A stretch of 64,000 nt of DNA from Pontibacter liquoris (GTDB lineage Bacteria > Bacteroidota > Bacteroidia > Cytophagales > Hymenobacteraceae), in contig NZ_JALEBG010000001.1 in NCBI RefSeq assembly GCF_022758235.1, positions 2,604,001 through 2,668,000 of the forward strand, in the 5' to 3' direction. The position numbers and the translations under genes were made by a program. Positions 17,326 through 26,759 of this stretch are shown piece by piece; positions within the stretch are counted from its first letter, which is position 1; every line of letters starts with the position of its first letter. The notes beneath the pieces are model-generated. The model saw only the letters and a program-made list of their open reading frames with translations, was not told the DNA's origin and did not search any database.

Positions 17326-17568
17326 ATGGCAGCTCAGCCTGAGGAGACATCAATACCAGTGCAACCGACTACTACAAATCCACCAGAACCGAACAGCACT
17401 GAAAAAGCAAGAACAACTGTAAAGGAGCAGCCCGAAAGCATGGCTGTTGCCAATGCGCCAGAGACTCTTGACCAGGTGTTGGCCAGTATACCGGACGAGG
17501 AGCTGCCTCTACTCGCTGCCATCGCAGAAATAGATTTGTATGTACATGAACAAACATTTGACCAATGA
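17326..17568 (+). CDS. Short low-complexity hypothetical protein
   Basis: The frame encodes 80 residues. The first half is rich in Pro, Thr, Glu and Ser (VQPTTTNPPEPNSTEKA) and the second half is more ordered (LDQVLASIPDEELPLLAAIA). The start lies only 7 bases after the S41 terminator stem, leaving no room for a promoter, so either transcription reads through or this is the tail of a lost gene. No family is recognised. Confidence 0.35.
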   Translation: MAAQPEETSIPVQPTTTNPPEPNSTEKARTTVKEQPESMAVANAPETLDQVLASIPDEELPLLAAIAEIDLYVHEQTFDQ

Positions 17569-18420
17569 ACACCCTAATAAAATACGCATACTTACAGTTT
17601 TTCTGTTTAGCCTTAATGGCCTGGCGCAGGCTATGCGTACCAATCCTAATGTGTGGGAGCGGCTTATGCAGCTTGTGGTGATCAAGAGCGCTCTTCATCT
17701 CAGCGAAGATTAGCTAAAGGATTTTTCCCGGTTTACAAGCGAAATGAGGCCGAGATCAATAGGCTGAGCGGCAAGACAGCGAAATTTGATGCGAACCAGC
17801 TTGGACAACCTCCTTACCGTGGAAGCAGATAAAATAACGACACCCCAGCTGGATAATGTGGTTAAAATCATCTTTATCAACCGTAAGTACGACCCAGAAT
17901 TAAGGACCGTATTAACCCTGCAACAGGTTATACAGCCCTACAAGTCCGAGGCATAAATACGCAGAAATTACGAAGGCTTAGAGAAAAGACAAACCCAATA
18001 ATCAATACTTTCCTTTTCTAGGCTACATGCTCTAGCATTGTGCTCAACATCGCTATATCCCTGTGGGAAAAGTTTGAAAATCCAATCCTTTGATCTACTC
18101 TAAAGCCCTTCAGTTAATTTTGAAGGCTTTTTTATGCCCTACAGGTGGCCCGCCTGCTACGTTGGTTGTGTCAGCCTCTCCGCTGCTAACATTATAAATA
18201 TTCTACCCTTTTATACTAGCAATGATCTAATTTCCCCTACTTTGTACGCTGTTTAAACACTGCGTACACTCCTCTAGCGCACGAAACAGCCGGTATCTGT
18301 ATGAGAACTTACCGGATGACGAGCAACCCGGGGCGCTCACGGCCTCGTCATTATCTGCGCTATGAAACAACTCGCAGATAATTATCTAGCGTATTTGATG
18401 TTATTGATTTGTTCTGCTAA
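17569..18420. other. Gene-poor stretch with coding debris and hairpins
   Basis: About 17575-17960 contains protein-like but interrupted plus-strand readings (for example WERLMQLVVIKSALHLSED followed by a stop) that I cannot assign. A terminator lies at 18102-18133. A 10-bp inverted repeat (ATTATCTGCG 18350-18359 with CGCAGATAAT 18373-18382) lies just past the 3' end of the heme lipoprotein gene and may end its transcript. No RNA gene is visible. Confidence 0.4.
18102..18133 (+). terminator. Rho-independent terminator
   Basis: AAAGCCCTTCA (18102-18112) pairs, with one bulged C, with TGAAGGCTTT (18121-18130), and is followed by a run of T to 18133. It probably served the decayed gene upstream. 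Confidence 0.7.
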
Positions 18421-20742
18421 CTACGGGTATAATTTGTTTAACTCATCCACCGTAAATGCTTTTTGCCGGTCCTTCAGCCGTAGCCGTACTTCACCTACTT
18501 CTTCGGGGTTGATTCTATCTGCATCGTTACGCCACGATTTCCGGATAAAGCTAAGCAGTTGGGCGAGGTCTTCGTTAGATAGCGTTTTGTCGTAGCCAAT
18601 GCCTGGCATGTCGCCGTTTATCTCCGGTGCTTTGTACAGGTGGCCGTTTACGCGCACGGGTCCAGTCAGGCCAAACAACACAATAGAGATCAGTCTCCCC
18701 TTTTCTCCCGTTACCCAATCCGACTGGTTCAGCGGTGGTGCCAGGGATCTCACACCATTGCCGTCGGGACCGTGGCAGGTCTGGCAAGTCGAGGCAAACA
18801 TTGCGGCCCCTTTCGGAAACTCCTTCAGCAAATCTTTGACATCGTTTTTCACTTTTGTGCTCCCGATTTGGTTTAGTACGCGCTGCAACCTTTTACTAAT
18901 GACCACCGAGGTGTCTGCTACAAAGGCTGTGAGTTGCTTTTGAAGCGCATTTTCCCGGTCCCGGTAATTGCTTATTACCGCATCTGCCACATAGTCGTTT
19001 GTCGGATACGTCCTGGCAATCTGCCGCAGCAGACTTTGGGCGGCTGCCTGGTCATATCGCTGGATGTCGTTGGCCAGGAAAGCGACATAAGGCGCTGCCA
19101 GGGTATCGTTGCTAGCTACCAGTTGCTCCAGCACCGGCACATACTGCGACACATTCGTTTTGTTCATCACAGACGGCAACACGCTCAGCGCCTGCATCCG
19201 CACAGGCCAGACGGGCTGCTGCAGCAAGGCAATAACCTCCTGTGTCTGCAAGGCTCCCAGGCCTTCCAAGGCCCACAGGGCGTGCATGGCCTGCAAAGGC
19301 TTACCCGTGTTTTTAGCCGCCAGCCGCAAAGCAGGTATAGCCTGCGTAAAGTGATCGTCTATGAGCATTTGCTGCGCGTTGTCGCGCACCCAGCCATTCG
19401 GATGGCCCAGCAGATCTACCAGTTGCTCCGGGTCTTGAGGCAACTTTACGGGTTTTGCCTGTTTGTTTTTTGGAGTGATTCTGTAGATGCGGCCATACCC
19501 TAAAGGCTGCGTTAATTTACGGCGACCGATTTCGTTTTTAAGGTAGGTGGTCAGGTAGGTCTTGTGCTGAATAATGCCGCGGTACATGTCTACCACGTAT
19601 AAGGCGCCGTCCGGGCCATTGTACAAGCTGACCGGGCGGAAGCGCTCATCTATACTTGCCAGGAACTCTTTGCTTTCGTACGCCTGCTTCCCGCTTACAA
19701 CGTATCCATTTTCGTTCAGGATGTTGCGCTTAATGAGGTTGCCTGCCGGTTCAGCTACAAACACATTAGACGCGTAAGCTTCCCCGAACAGACCGCCCCG
19801 GTATACTAAAGGACTGCTGGCGGCCGTAAAGTTCACCAGGCGAAGGCTGTCATCCAATATGCCTTCCATGTATCCCCTGTTCACGCCGGGCGTTGGCCGG
19901 AGAGGGTACACCCGGTTATCGGCTATGATCTTCTCATTAAACCCTGCTACACCAGGCTGGTTTTTGTTAGTCGCCCCGAAACCCGGCATAAAATAGTCGC
20001 CTAATACATTATCGGAGTTGTTGTTATAGTATAGCCGCCCATAATTGTCCTGCGAAATGCCCCATTGCCCCCGAAAGTGCGTCTCCTCAATCTTCCACTC
20101 ATCGCCCTCTTTCCGGTAGCGCTTTGCAGACTTGGCATTATAGATCCAGTTATCCATGGCCCGGAGCAGGCCGTTTGGCTGGTGCTCCACATTTCCGCCT
20201 TCCGCATAATTAGCGTCCACCAAAGTCCTTTTACCCGGCTTGTCATTTTTTATTTCATAGTACCACAGGCTTGGCGTTTCAGCCACCAGAATGCCCCCAT
20301 CAATCAGGCAGAGCGCGCGTGGCAATACCAGGGAGTCTAGAAACACCTTCCGTTGATCGGCCACCCCATCGCTGTTGCTGTCTTCCAGAATCACGATCTT
20401 ACCGTTGGGTACTTCTTCTCCTGTTCCGACGGTGTCGGGCATATAGCCCTCCATCTCCACCACCCATATGCGCCCATTATGATCAAAGGTCATGGCAACG
20501 GGCGTGCTGATTAGGGGTTCTGCGGCAACCAAGCTTATGTCAAATCCATCAGCTAGCTGCATCAGGTCAATAGATTTCTCAGGAGAGAGCACGGGCGAGG
20601 AATCCAGGCTTACTTTGGCAGCCTCCTCTTTTGTTACTTCGCCGGGAGTACCTGTTTGGGTAATTTTAGAACCCTGTTGCTGACAGGAGCAAAAGGCACC
20701 TACTATGACAGGTAAGAGAAGTAAATACAGTTTGTTTTTCAT
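18421..20742 (-). CDS. PVC-type heme-binding dehydrogenase-like lipoprotein
   Basis: I use the ATG at 20742 (MKNKLYLLLLPVIVGAFCSC), a lipoprotein signal with a Cys after AFCS. The roughly 773-residue protein has a beta-propeller dehydrogenase-like domain (about 55-420, FDHNGRIWVVEMEGY, NGPDGALYVVDMYRG), a HEAT-like helical region (about 430-620, PNGWVRDNAQQML and similar), and a C-terminal cytochrome c domain with the heme motif CQTCH in FASTCQTCHGPDGNG. Such proteins are thought to oxidise sugars or alcohols in the periplasm and pass electrons to heme. It is the last gene of the DUF1080, Gfo/Idh/MocA and MFS set. Family and cellular location are firm; the substrate is unknown. Confidence 0.9.
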   Translation of the reverse strand: MKNKLYLLLLPVIVGAFCSCQQQGSKITQTGTPGEVTKEEAAKVSLDSSPVLSPEKSIDLMQLADGFDISLVAAEPLISTPVAMTFDHNGRIWVVEMEGYMPDTVGTGEEVPNGKIVILEDSNSDGVADQRKVFLDSLVLPRALCLIDGGILVAETPSLWYYEIKNDKPGKRTLVDANYAEGGNVEHQPNGLLRAMDNWIYNAKSAKRYRKEGDEWKIEETHFRGQWGISQDNYGRLYYNNNSDNVLGDYFMPGFGATNKNQPGVAGFNEKIIADNRVYPLRPTPGVNRGYMEGILDDSLRLVNFTAASSPLVYRGGLFGEAYASNVFVAEPAGNLIKRNILNENGYVVSGKQAYESKEFLASIDERFRPVSLYNGPDGALYVVDMYRGIIQHKTYLTTYLKNEIGRRKLTQPLGYGRIYRITPKNKQAKPVKLPQDPEQLVDLLGHPNGWVRDNAQQMLIDDHFTQAIPALRLAAKNTGKPLQAMHALWALEGLGALQTQEVIALLQQPVWPVRMQALSVLPSVMNKTNVSQYVPVLEQLVASNDTLAAPYVAFLANDIQRYDQAAAQSLLRQIARTYPTNDYVADAVISNYRDRENALQKQLTAFVADTSVVISKRLQRVLNQIGSTKVKNDVKDLLKEFPKGAAMFASTCQTCHGPDGNGVRSLAPPLNQSDWVTGEKGRLISIVLFGLTGPVRVNGHLYKAPEINGDMPGIGYDKTLSNEDLAQLLSFIRKSWRNDADRINPEEVGEVRLRLKDRQKAFTVDELNKLYP

Positions 20743-20858
20743 TATAATCACTAATAAATTGTTATTCTTAGCCGGTATTTTCTAAGAGAAAGCTTCTTCC
20801 GGTAATGACATCGTTTTATATAAATATTAGCTGTTGATACAACCACTGGGCTCTCTCT

Positions 20859-22181
20859 TTACGAAAGCGCTACCGGCTTCATACGTCTGGTCAGGAAGTG
20901 GATGATGATCCATGCTGAAAAATAAGCGAGACCACAGATGATAAACAGTATATTGTAGCCGGCACCAATGTTTCCAAGATTTTCATAGTACTGCAGCAGC
21001 GCCCCCACAAACAGAGGAAAAACAGTGGAAGCAATAGAGCCAGACATACCACCTATACCCACCACCGTACTGACAGCACTTTTAGGCACTATGTCTGACA
21101 CAATGGTAAAGATATTCGTGCTCCATGCCTGGTGCGCAGCCGCCGCCAAACTGATGATGCCCACTGCCACCCAGATGTCGGTCGCATACCTTGCCAGGAT
21201 GATCGGCAGCACCACAAAGGCAACAAGAAGCAGCGTTGTTTTTCTTGCCTTCAGCACAGGCCAGCCTTTCTTTATGAGATAAGACGACAAGTATCCTCCA
21301 CCAATACTGCCAAACGTAGTAGCCGTGTATACTACAGCCAGCGGCAGGCTGGGTTTGGTCAGGTCCAGCTTAAATGTTGTCGCGAAATAAGACGGCAACC
21401 AGAACAAGAAGAACCACCAGACAGGATCAGTCAGCACTTTGCCGATGATGAACACCCACGTTTGGCGGATGCGCAGCAGGCGCCCCCATTTCAGTGAGCC
21501 GGCATTTTCCTGATGTTCAAATTCCTCATCGCTGTGAATGAAGGAATATTCCTGTGGCGATAGTCTTTTCTGGCGCGAAGGCACCTCATAGAAGTACCAC
21601 CACAGCACCAGCCAGACAAAACCAATAGCCCCAGTAAGCAGGAACGCCTCCTGCCAGCCATAAGCACTCAGCATCCAGGGCACAAGCAAGGGCGCTGCCA
21701 CGGCACCTATACTAGTGCCGGAGTTGAATATGCCCGTAGCCAGCGCGCGCTCCTTCCTGGGGAACCACTCGGCTACGGCTTTTACGGCTGCCGGGAAGTT
21801 CCCAGCCTCAGCCAGACCCAACAGCCCTCTGACCAGCCCAAAACCCAGCGTTGTCCTGGCAGCGGCATGCAGCATGGCCGCTATACTCCAGACAGTTACC
21901 GAAACAGCGTACCCAAGCTTGGAACCAAGCTTATCGATGATGCTGCCGAACACGATGTAACCCAGGGCATAAGAAGCAGAAAAGAACATGATGATGTAGC
22001 CATAGTCCAGCTCTGACCAGTTAAACTCGCGCTCCAGGGTAGGCTTCAACAAACCGATGACCTGCCTGTCGATATAGTTGATGGTGGTGGCAAAGAAAAG
22101 TAAGGCGCAGACCACCCAACGGTAACTCCCTACCTTCACTATGTTTTCGGTGCTGGTCTCGCTTAGTTTTATCTTTTCCAT
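20859..22181 (-). CDS. MFS transporter, hexuronate/ACS-like
   Basis: The 440-residue protein has about 12 hydrophobic segments and the MFS loop signature GSIIDKLGSKLGYAVS between helices 2 and 3. The start of helix 1 with INYIDRQVIGLLKP, and RGLLGLAEAGNFPAAVKAVA, are typical of the anion:cation symporter family that includes ExuT and D-galactonate carriers. The substrate is therefore likely a sugar acid or oxidised sugar. It sits between the oxidoreductase and the heme lipoprotein in the same direction, which supports import of the product made by the surface enzymes. Confidence 0.88.
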   Translation of the reverse strand: MEKIKLSETSTENIVKVGSYRWVVCALLFFATTINYIDRQVIGLLKPTLEREFNWSELDYGYIIMFFSASYALGYIVFGSIIDKLGSKLGYAVSVTVWSIAAMLHAAARTTLGFGLVRGLLGLAEAGNFPAAVKAVAEWFPRKERALATGIFNSGTSIGAVAAPLLVPWMLSAYGWQEAFLLTGAIGFVWLVLWWYFYEVPSRQKRLSPQEYSFIHSDEEFEHQENAGSLKWGRLLRIRQTWVFIIGKVLTDPVWWFFLFWLPSYFATTFKLDLTKPSLPLAVVYTATTFGSIGGGYLSSYLIKKGWPVLKARKTTLLLVAFVVLPIILARYATDIWVAVGIISLAAAAHQAWSTNIFTIVSDIVPKSAVSTVVGIGGMSGSIASTVFPLFVGALLQYYENLGNIGAGYNILFIICGLAYFSAWIIIHFLTRRMKPVALS

Positions 22182-22453
22182 GTTTGATGTAACTCGTGTC
22201 TGTTGATGGTATAAAAGCTGTTAAGTACCCTTACTGTAGCCTTTGAAGAGGGTAAGCCTTTTTCATTTTTCCCTTGTATTGGCGCAAACATTTAAACTTG
22301 TGTCTAAAAATGTTGCCGGTTTATACTCCAACTGGGCCAAAGTCCTCCTATCCCCTCACACTCGTAAAATGCAACTATGGCAACAACAAAACGCAACGAA
22401 CCTGCTTATGTCCGGGGTTTTACTTCACCCTCCTTTTCTTGCTCTTTGCGACT

Positions 22454-23635
22454 TTACAGAACAGTAATGAGCGTTTCAGCGCCTTTTCGCTCGGAGGAGA
22501 CATAGCCGGCATAGATGGTGGCGATCACATCGGCAGCCAGGGCGCTGTTGCTTTCCACGGGCTCCTCTAAGGTAGCAGACCTGTAAAAGGCTTCCATCTC
22601 ATGCTGATAGCCCGCAAACCAGGCCTCGTCCGGCGACATAGCGGACCACCCCTGCTTCGTCTCTGTTTTCTCCACCACATACACATCCTTGAAATAATGC
22701 GCTGCCGGCGTATAGGCCTGCATGGCATTGTTAGGGTGTATGTTGCAGATGGTACGGTGGTTGTTGGTGTTCACCTCGATCCAGTTATGCACGCCGCCCA
22801 GCACCAATTCACTGGCAAACACGTCGGCAATAGTGCCATCTTCGAACACCACGTGCAGCATCGCAAAGTCTTCAATGTCTTTATAGGTTGTTCGCAGGTG
22901 GCCCTCATCCCGGAAGCCAGGCATGCGCGTGATGGCATGTGTTCTGGCGGAGATAGACTGCGGACGGATAGGTTTGCCGTCACGGGCACGGCCCTCCACG
23001 TGCTTCAGGTAGATGGCTGCCGACAAGGGATGGCACCCTTTGCCAATCATGGAGCCGCCGCCGGAAAGCTTCCACTGTCCATAAGCCAGCGAGTGAGAGC
23101 CGGAATGCGATTCCTCCCCATGCATCCAGATAATCTGCGCGCCCGTTTTCTCCAGCACCTCGCGCTCTTTCTGAATGGCCGGGGCATATACCCAGTTCTC
23201 CGCATACATAATAAGGCCTTCGCTTTCTTTCTCGGCCTGAAGCATCCGCTTTATACTAGCTAAGGTCGCTTCCAGCCCTTTTTCCCTGGAGAAAGTATCA
23301 CCATCAAAATCCGCCTCCCCATCGCCAAAGTACCCCGTAAAAGGCTTTTCCACGATCACGTGCTTGTTCCGTTTTAAGGCGGCAATGACGATGGGCTCAT
23401 GGGTAACAGGCGGCGTACAGACATGCACCACATCCGACTCTTCGAGTAGTTCCTCCAGGCTACTGAAGGCCTTCAGGTTTCTTTCTGCTGTAAATGCCTG
23501 CAGGTTTTCAGGAGAGGGAGAGTAGGCACCCGCAATGTCCACCCTGGCGCTGAAAACGCGCTGCAGCGCTTCGTAATGAAATTTTGCGGCGAATCCGGAA
23601 CCAACAATCCCTGCCCTTACCGTTTTTTTTTCCAT
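22454..23635 (-). CDS. Gfo/Idh/MocA family oxidoreductase
   Basis: The 393-residue cytosolic enzyme opens with the Rossmann motif RAGIVGSGFAAKFHYEAL (residues about 7-24) and has the conserved VIVEKPFTG at about 92-100, whose lysine is the usual catalytic residue of the family. The C-terminal alpha/beta domain follows (GGSMIGKGCHPLSAAIYL with a likely active-site His). It would perform NAD(P)-linked oxidation or reduction of a sugar, probably interconverting 3-keto and hydroxyl forms. It lies between the DUF1080 lipoprotein and the MFS gene. A 272-base gap before the transporter gene leaves room for a second promoter. Confidence 0.92.
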   Translation of the reverse strand: MEKKTVRAGIVGSGFAAKFHYEALQRVFSARVDIAGAYSPSPENLQAFTAERNLKAFSSLEELLEESDVVHVCTPPVTHEPIVIAALKRNKHVIVEKPFTGYFGDGEADFDGDTFSREKGLEATLASIKRMLQAEKESEGLIMYAENWVYAPAIQKEREVLEKTGAQIIWMHGEESHSGSHSLAYGQWKLSGGGSMIGKGCHPLSAAIYLKHVEGRARDGKPIRPQSISARTHAITRMPGFRDEGHLRTTYKDIEDFAMLHVVFEDGTIADVFASELVLGGVHNWIEVNTNNHRTICNIHPNNAMQAYTPAAHYFKDVYVVEKTETKQGWSAMSPDEAWFAGYQHEMEAFYRSATLEEPVESNSALAADVIATIYAGYVSSERKGAETLITVL

Positions 23636-23761
23636 TCAGTATGCTGATTTAATGTCTTTCATCGGTTTCGTTGGTAATCGGCAGCTTAGTTAGGGAAGTA
23701 GCTTTTAGTATTGTAGTAGCAGATCTCCCAACGCCAGAGCTCCGAGACAAGAATGCCTGAA

Positions 23762-25183
23762 TTACTTAGGATTTGAGCTAAGATCTTTAATCTTAATGCT
23801 TCTGAAAGAAACATGGTTGCCGTGGTCCTGTAGCAGGATGTGGCCTTTTTCAGCTTCCCCAAAGTTTTCCCAGTCTTTGTATTTACTTCGGGCCACTAAA
23901 TCCCGGAACTCCTGAGAGCCTCTCTTATATTCCAGCACTTTGATGCCATTCAGCCAGTGCTCCACGGTGTTATCCGGGTTCACGACCAGGCGCGCCTGGT
24001 TCCACTCGCCGATCGGCTTAAGAAAGCGTTTGTTTTTCTCCGAAGGCATCAGATCATATAAAGAAGCCAGGGTGCGGTTTCCGTCACGGCCCAACTTTGC
24101 GTCCGGGTGCCTTTCGTCGTCCAGCAACTGGTACTCCAGGCCAATGGCTGACGCTTTAGCGACATTTTCCTTCTCCGTCACAAAATATTTGATGCCGCTG
24201 TTTGCCCCTTCTGTCAGCTTGAACTGGACCTGCAGGTCAAAGGCGCTATACTCTTTTTCCGTTACAATGTCGCCGCCGTTCACCGATTCGCCCCCGCCGG
24301 ACTCCAGCACCTGCAACTCTCCATCCTGTATTTTCCAGCCACCTTCCGGAAATTTATCTTTGTAAGCGCCTCTCCAGCCATTGGTGGTTTTGCCATCCCA
24401 CAGCAACGTCCAGCCCTGCGCTTTCTCCGCCTCCGTTAGGTTGTTTGGCAGTAGGTTCACGACAAAGGCATTATGCCCTTCGCGCGGTTTCAGGTCATCT
24501 GTTTTGATGCGGATATTGCGCCACTTGATTTCTTTTCCGGCGTCTTCCGCCTTTTCAATGGCGTGCACCTGCAGCGCAATAATACCTTTGGACGTCATGT
24601 CATCTATCACAGCGGCAACCGGTATGTCATTTACCCAGGTGGTAAGGTGATTGCCGATGGCTTCGATGCGGGCCCTGTTCCACTCTCCTTTTTTAAAAGC
24701 CGACTGGGCTTCAGGGTTCAGGCTAAGCGGATAGAGCCAATCCCGTCTTGCCTCATCATAAATGCCGCCGGTCCATTTTCGATCGGAAGGGTCCAGCTCG
24801 AACTGGTAGCCATGTACCCGGCCATCCATCACGGCAGGGTCTGAAATTGAGCGGAACTGCACACCGCTGTTGATGTCGTTGTTCAGCATAACCTCAAACT
24901 CTAGGATGAAGTCGCCATATTCTTTATCTGTCGCCAGGAAGCTGTTGGGGGAGTTTGTGACGGTAGTTCCCACAATTGCTCCGTCCTCTACCCTGTAATC
25001 GGCCTTGCCGTTCACCTGCTTCCAACCTGACAGATCTTTGCCGTTGAACAGGTTTATCCAGCCCGATTCTTGTGTGGCTTCAGCACTTACACCCGTATTT
25101 TTCCCATTCTGAGTAGAGCACCCGAACTGAGCAAAGGCGATAGGAAACAGCATAAGCAAAAGAGGCAGATCACTTCTTTTCAT
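23762..25183 (-). CDS. Two-domain 3-keto-disaccharide hydrolase (DUF1080) lipoprotein
   Basis: The 473-residue protein has a lipoprotein signal ([15 protein letters not shown]) and two tandem DUF1080 jelly-roll domains. The first (about 40-230) has [18 protein letters not shown] and the second (about 255-468) has [18 protein letters not shown], both followed by the edge strand with GDFILEFEV or AFDLQVQFK. The family includes 3-keto-disaccharide hydrolases that cleave oxidised glycosides. It is first in the minus-strand set, so the order surface hydrolase, oxidoreductase, transporter, heme dehydrogenase fits a pathway for keto-sugars. No regulator is adjacent. Confidence 0.9.
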   Translation of the reverse strand: MKRSDLPLLLMLFPIAFAQFGCSTQNGKNTGVSAEATQESGWINLFNGKDLSGWKQVNGKADYRVEDGAIVGTTVTNSPNSFLATDKEYGDFILEFEVMLNNDINSGVQFRSISDPAVMDGRVHGYQFELDPSDRKWTGGIYDEARRDWLYPLSLNPEAQSAFKKGEWNRARIEAIGNHLTTWVNDIPVAAVIDDMTSKGIIALQVHAIEKAEDAGKEIKWRNIRIKTDDLKPREGHNAFVVNLLPNNLTEAEKAQGWTLLWDGKTTNGWRGAYKDKFPEGGWKIQDGELQVLESGGGESVNGGDIVTEKEYSAFDLQVQFKLTEGANSGIKYFVTEKENVAKASAIGLEYQLLDDERHPDAKLGRDGNRTLASLYDLMPSEKNKRFLKPIGEWNQARLVVNPDNTVEHWLNGIKVLEYKRGSQEFRDLVARSKYKDWENFGEAEKGHILLQDHGNHVSFRSIKIKDLSSNPK

Positions 25184-25686
25184 TGTTAAATATAATTAGG
25201 TGGTATGATTTAAAAGTAAACTATCCGTTAAGGGATTGTGGCAGGCAAGTATAGCTGGCACAGGAACTATAAATGCCAAGGTTCATTGCCAAGTAATTAT
25301 TATTCTCCCTATAAAGTACATTTTTTTTGCTATAAGACCAGCTCGTCCTGAAAAAATTTCACTCAGCTGATAAGTACAAGTTGGGGTAAACCAGATCAGA
25401 ACCCCAATTTGTGAACAAAGGCAGAACTGGTAAGGTCTATCTGATCGCATGGATTTGCAGGAGCATAGGGTGAGGCTGTATGGTTAAGGCAGCATACGGT
25501 TTATGGAATTGCAATGATTTACTGGAGACTTTTTAGGCAGCCACTGCTTGGGTGTACAATGGGGTTTCATACTGACGAGGATTCCGGTAACTAGGAAAAG
25601 TGTTCTAAACTATGTCATCTCCTTCTTTCCTTTTACTGGCCCTGTGGTTGTATTGGTGTGAATTCTTACAACTACTAAATTAAATT
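25184..25686. other. Upstream region of the DUF1080 gene, no gene seen
   Basis: About 500 bases without a supported frame. It should contain the promoter of the keto-sugar operon (minus strand) but I cannot place it with confidence. Confidence 0.5.
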
Positions 25687-25970
25687 TTGAATAGCATCTC
25701 ACTTCAAGTCCAATTGCATCCGTCCCCAAACCAGGTATGCGTCCATCTATTACAGGCTGAACCCCTACCTAATAGTTGGGTAGGTAAGTTTCTGACCCCA
25801 TTTGGCATATTCGGGGAACGGCTGCACCCTACCTGGATCAATAAACAACCCTGGGCCACAACTATTGGCTGTCCTGGAACGATGTGTTGAAAGTGAACTA
25901 TGCTATAGAGGATATAAAGGGAGGTAATGCTGATAATGCACTCTTTATCCAGTTCTCACTGGGTTTCTAA
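25687..25970 (+). pseudogene. Outer-membrane porin relic (C-terminal half)
   Basis: Two frames carry pieces of one beta-barrel protein. The first reads NSWVGKFLTPFGIFGERLHP followed by TWIN, and after a frameshift near 25845 the other reads TLGHNYWLSWNDVLKVNYAI then EDIKGGNADNALFIQFSLGF and stops at 25968-25970. A terminal Phe preceded by alternating hydrophobic residues is the hallmark of outer-membrane barrels. It directly precedes a dead cytochrome gene, so both were probably inactivated together. Confidence 0.75.
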
Positions 25971-25986
25971 ACGATAACTACAACCT

Positions 25987-26313
25987 ATGCAAAAGCCCAC
26001 AACCATACTTTTTCCTTTCTCAGGTGTGCTGTTTGTCGTAGTGGTCATCACGAACAGCTGTGCGCCAACAGCCGCGGTGATCGCTAAATCTGGTACGCAG
26101 CTTTGGGCAGAAAACTGTCAGCGTTGCCACAACACGCCGCCTCTAAATATATATAACGACAAGGAATGGTAAGCTGTAGCAATGCAGATCAGGGGCAACC
26201 TTATAAAAAAGGAGTCAGAAAAAGTAAAAGCGTACCTGCAAGAGTCTAATCAAACAGAAGGCCAATACCTGTTGTGTAGAAGATGTTTGCGCATGGTTGA
26301 CAGCCGCCTCTAA
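25987..26313 (+). pseudogene. Small c-type cytochrome lipoprotein, nonsense-interrupted
   Basis: The frame starts MQKPTTILFPFSGVLFVVVV, with a lipobox ending in NSC, then AENCQRCHNTPP with the CxxCH heme motif. A TAA at 26170-26172 interrupts it, and the same frame continues with AVAMQIRGNLIKKESEKVKA and YLQES to a TAA at 26311-26313. The downstream segment looks like the closing helix of a one-heme cytochrome c, so an intact gene of about 108 residues was broken by one stop codon. A shortened 61-residue product is conceivable but would lack the heme-closing helix and its methionine. Confidence 0.75.
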
Positions 26314-26759
26314 AACAACTCCTGCAAATATATTTCCGATCAAAGGAGGCAAAGGTTGCTTATCCTTAGACTAAGAGGGAACAAAAAATCAAAAATTACA
26401 GAAAACCCTTTACTCTTTAGCTATACTTATTCCGGCTTAACAACTCATATTATTTTGAGCAGCAGCCAAGAGGTAGGCGAGATGCCAATTTGAGAAAAAT
26501 TCTATAGGCATCAAGACGCAAGCGTACCGGTGCAGTTTCTGCCTCAAAACGGGGTTGTTTAAGGACATAGTTTCTGTCAATCACTATTCAGGACAGGTAT
26601 AACCGCATCTTTCAGGGGTTGAGGCATCTGTTACTCCCTATTGCCTTTTGTTACCTTTGTGCATAAGATTTGTGTTTTCTTCCGTTATATGGCTACCTGC
26701 TGTAACACCTTTTATCAAAAGCAGTTTTAGGTGAAGCAGTAAACGTTTACCACCACCAT
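26314..26759. other. Intergenic, no gene seen
   Basis: About 450 bases upstream of the acyltransferase gene hold no supported frame or strong hairpin. They should contain its promoter. Confidence 0.5.
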
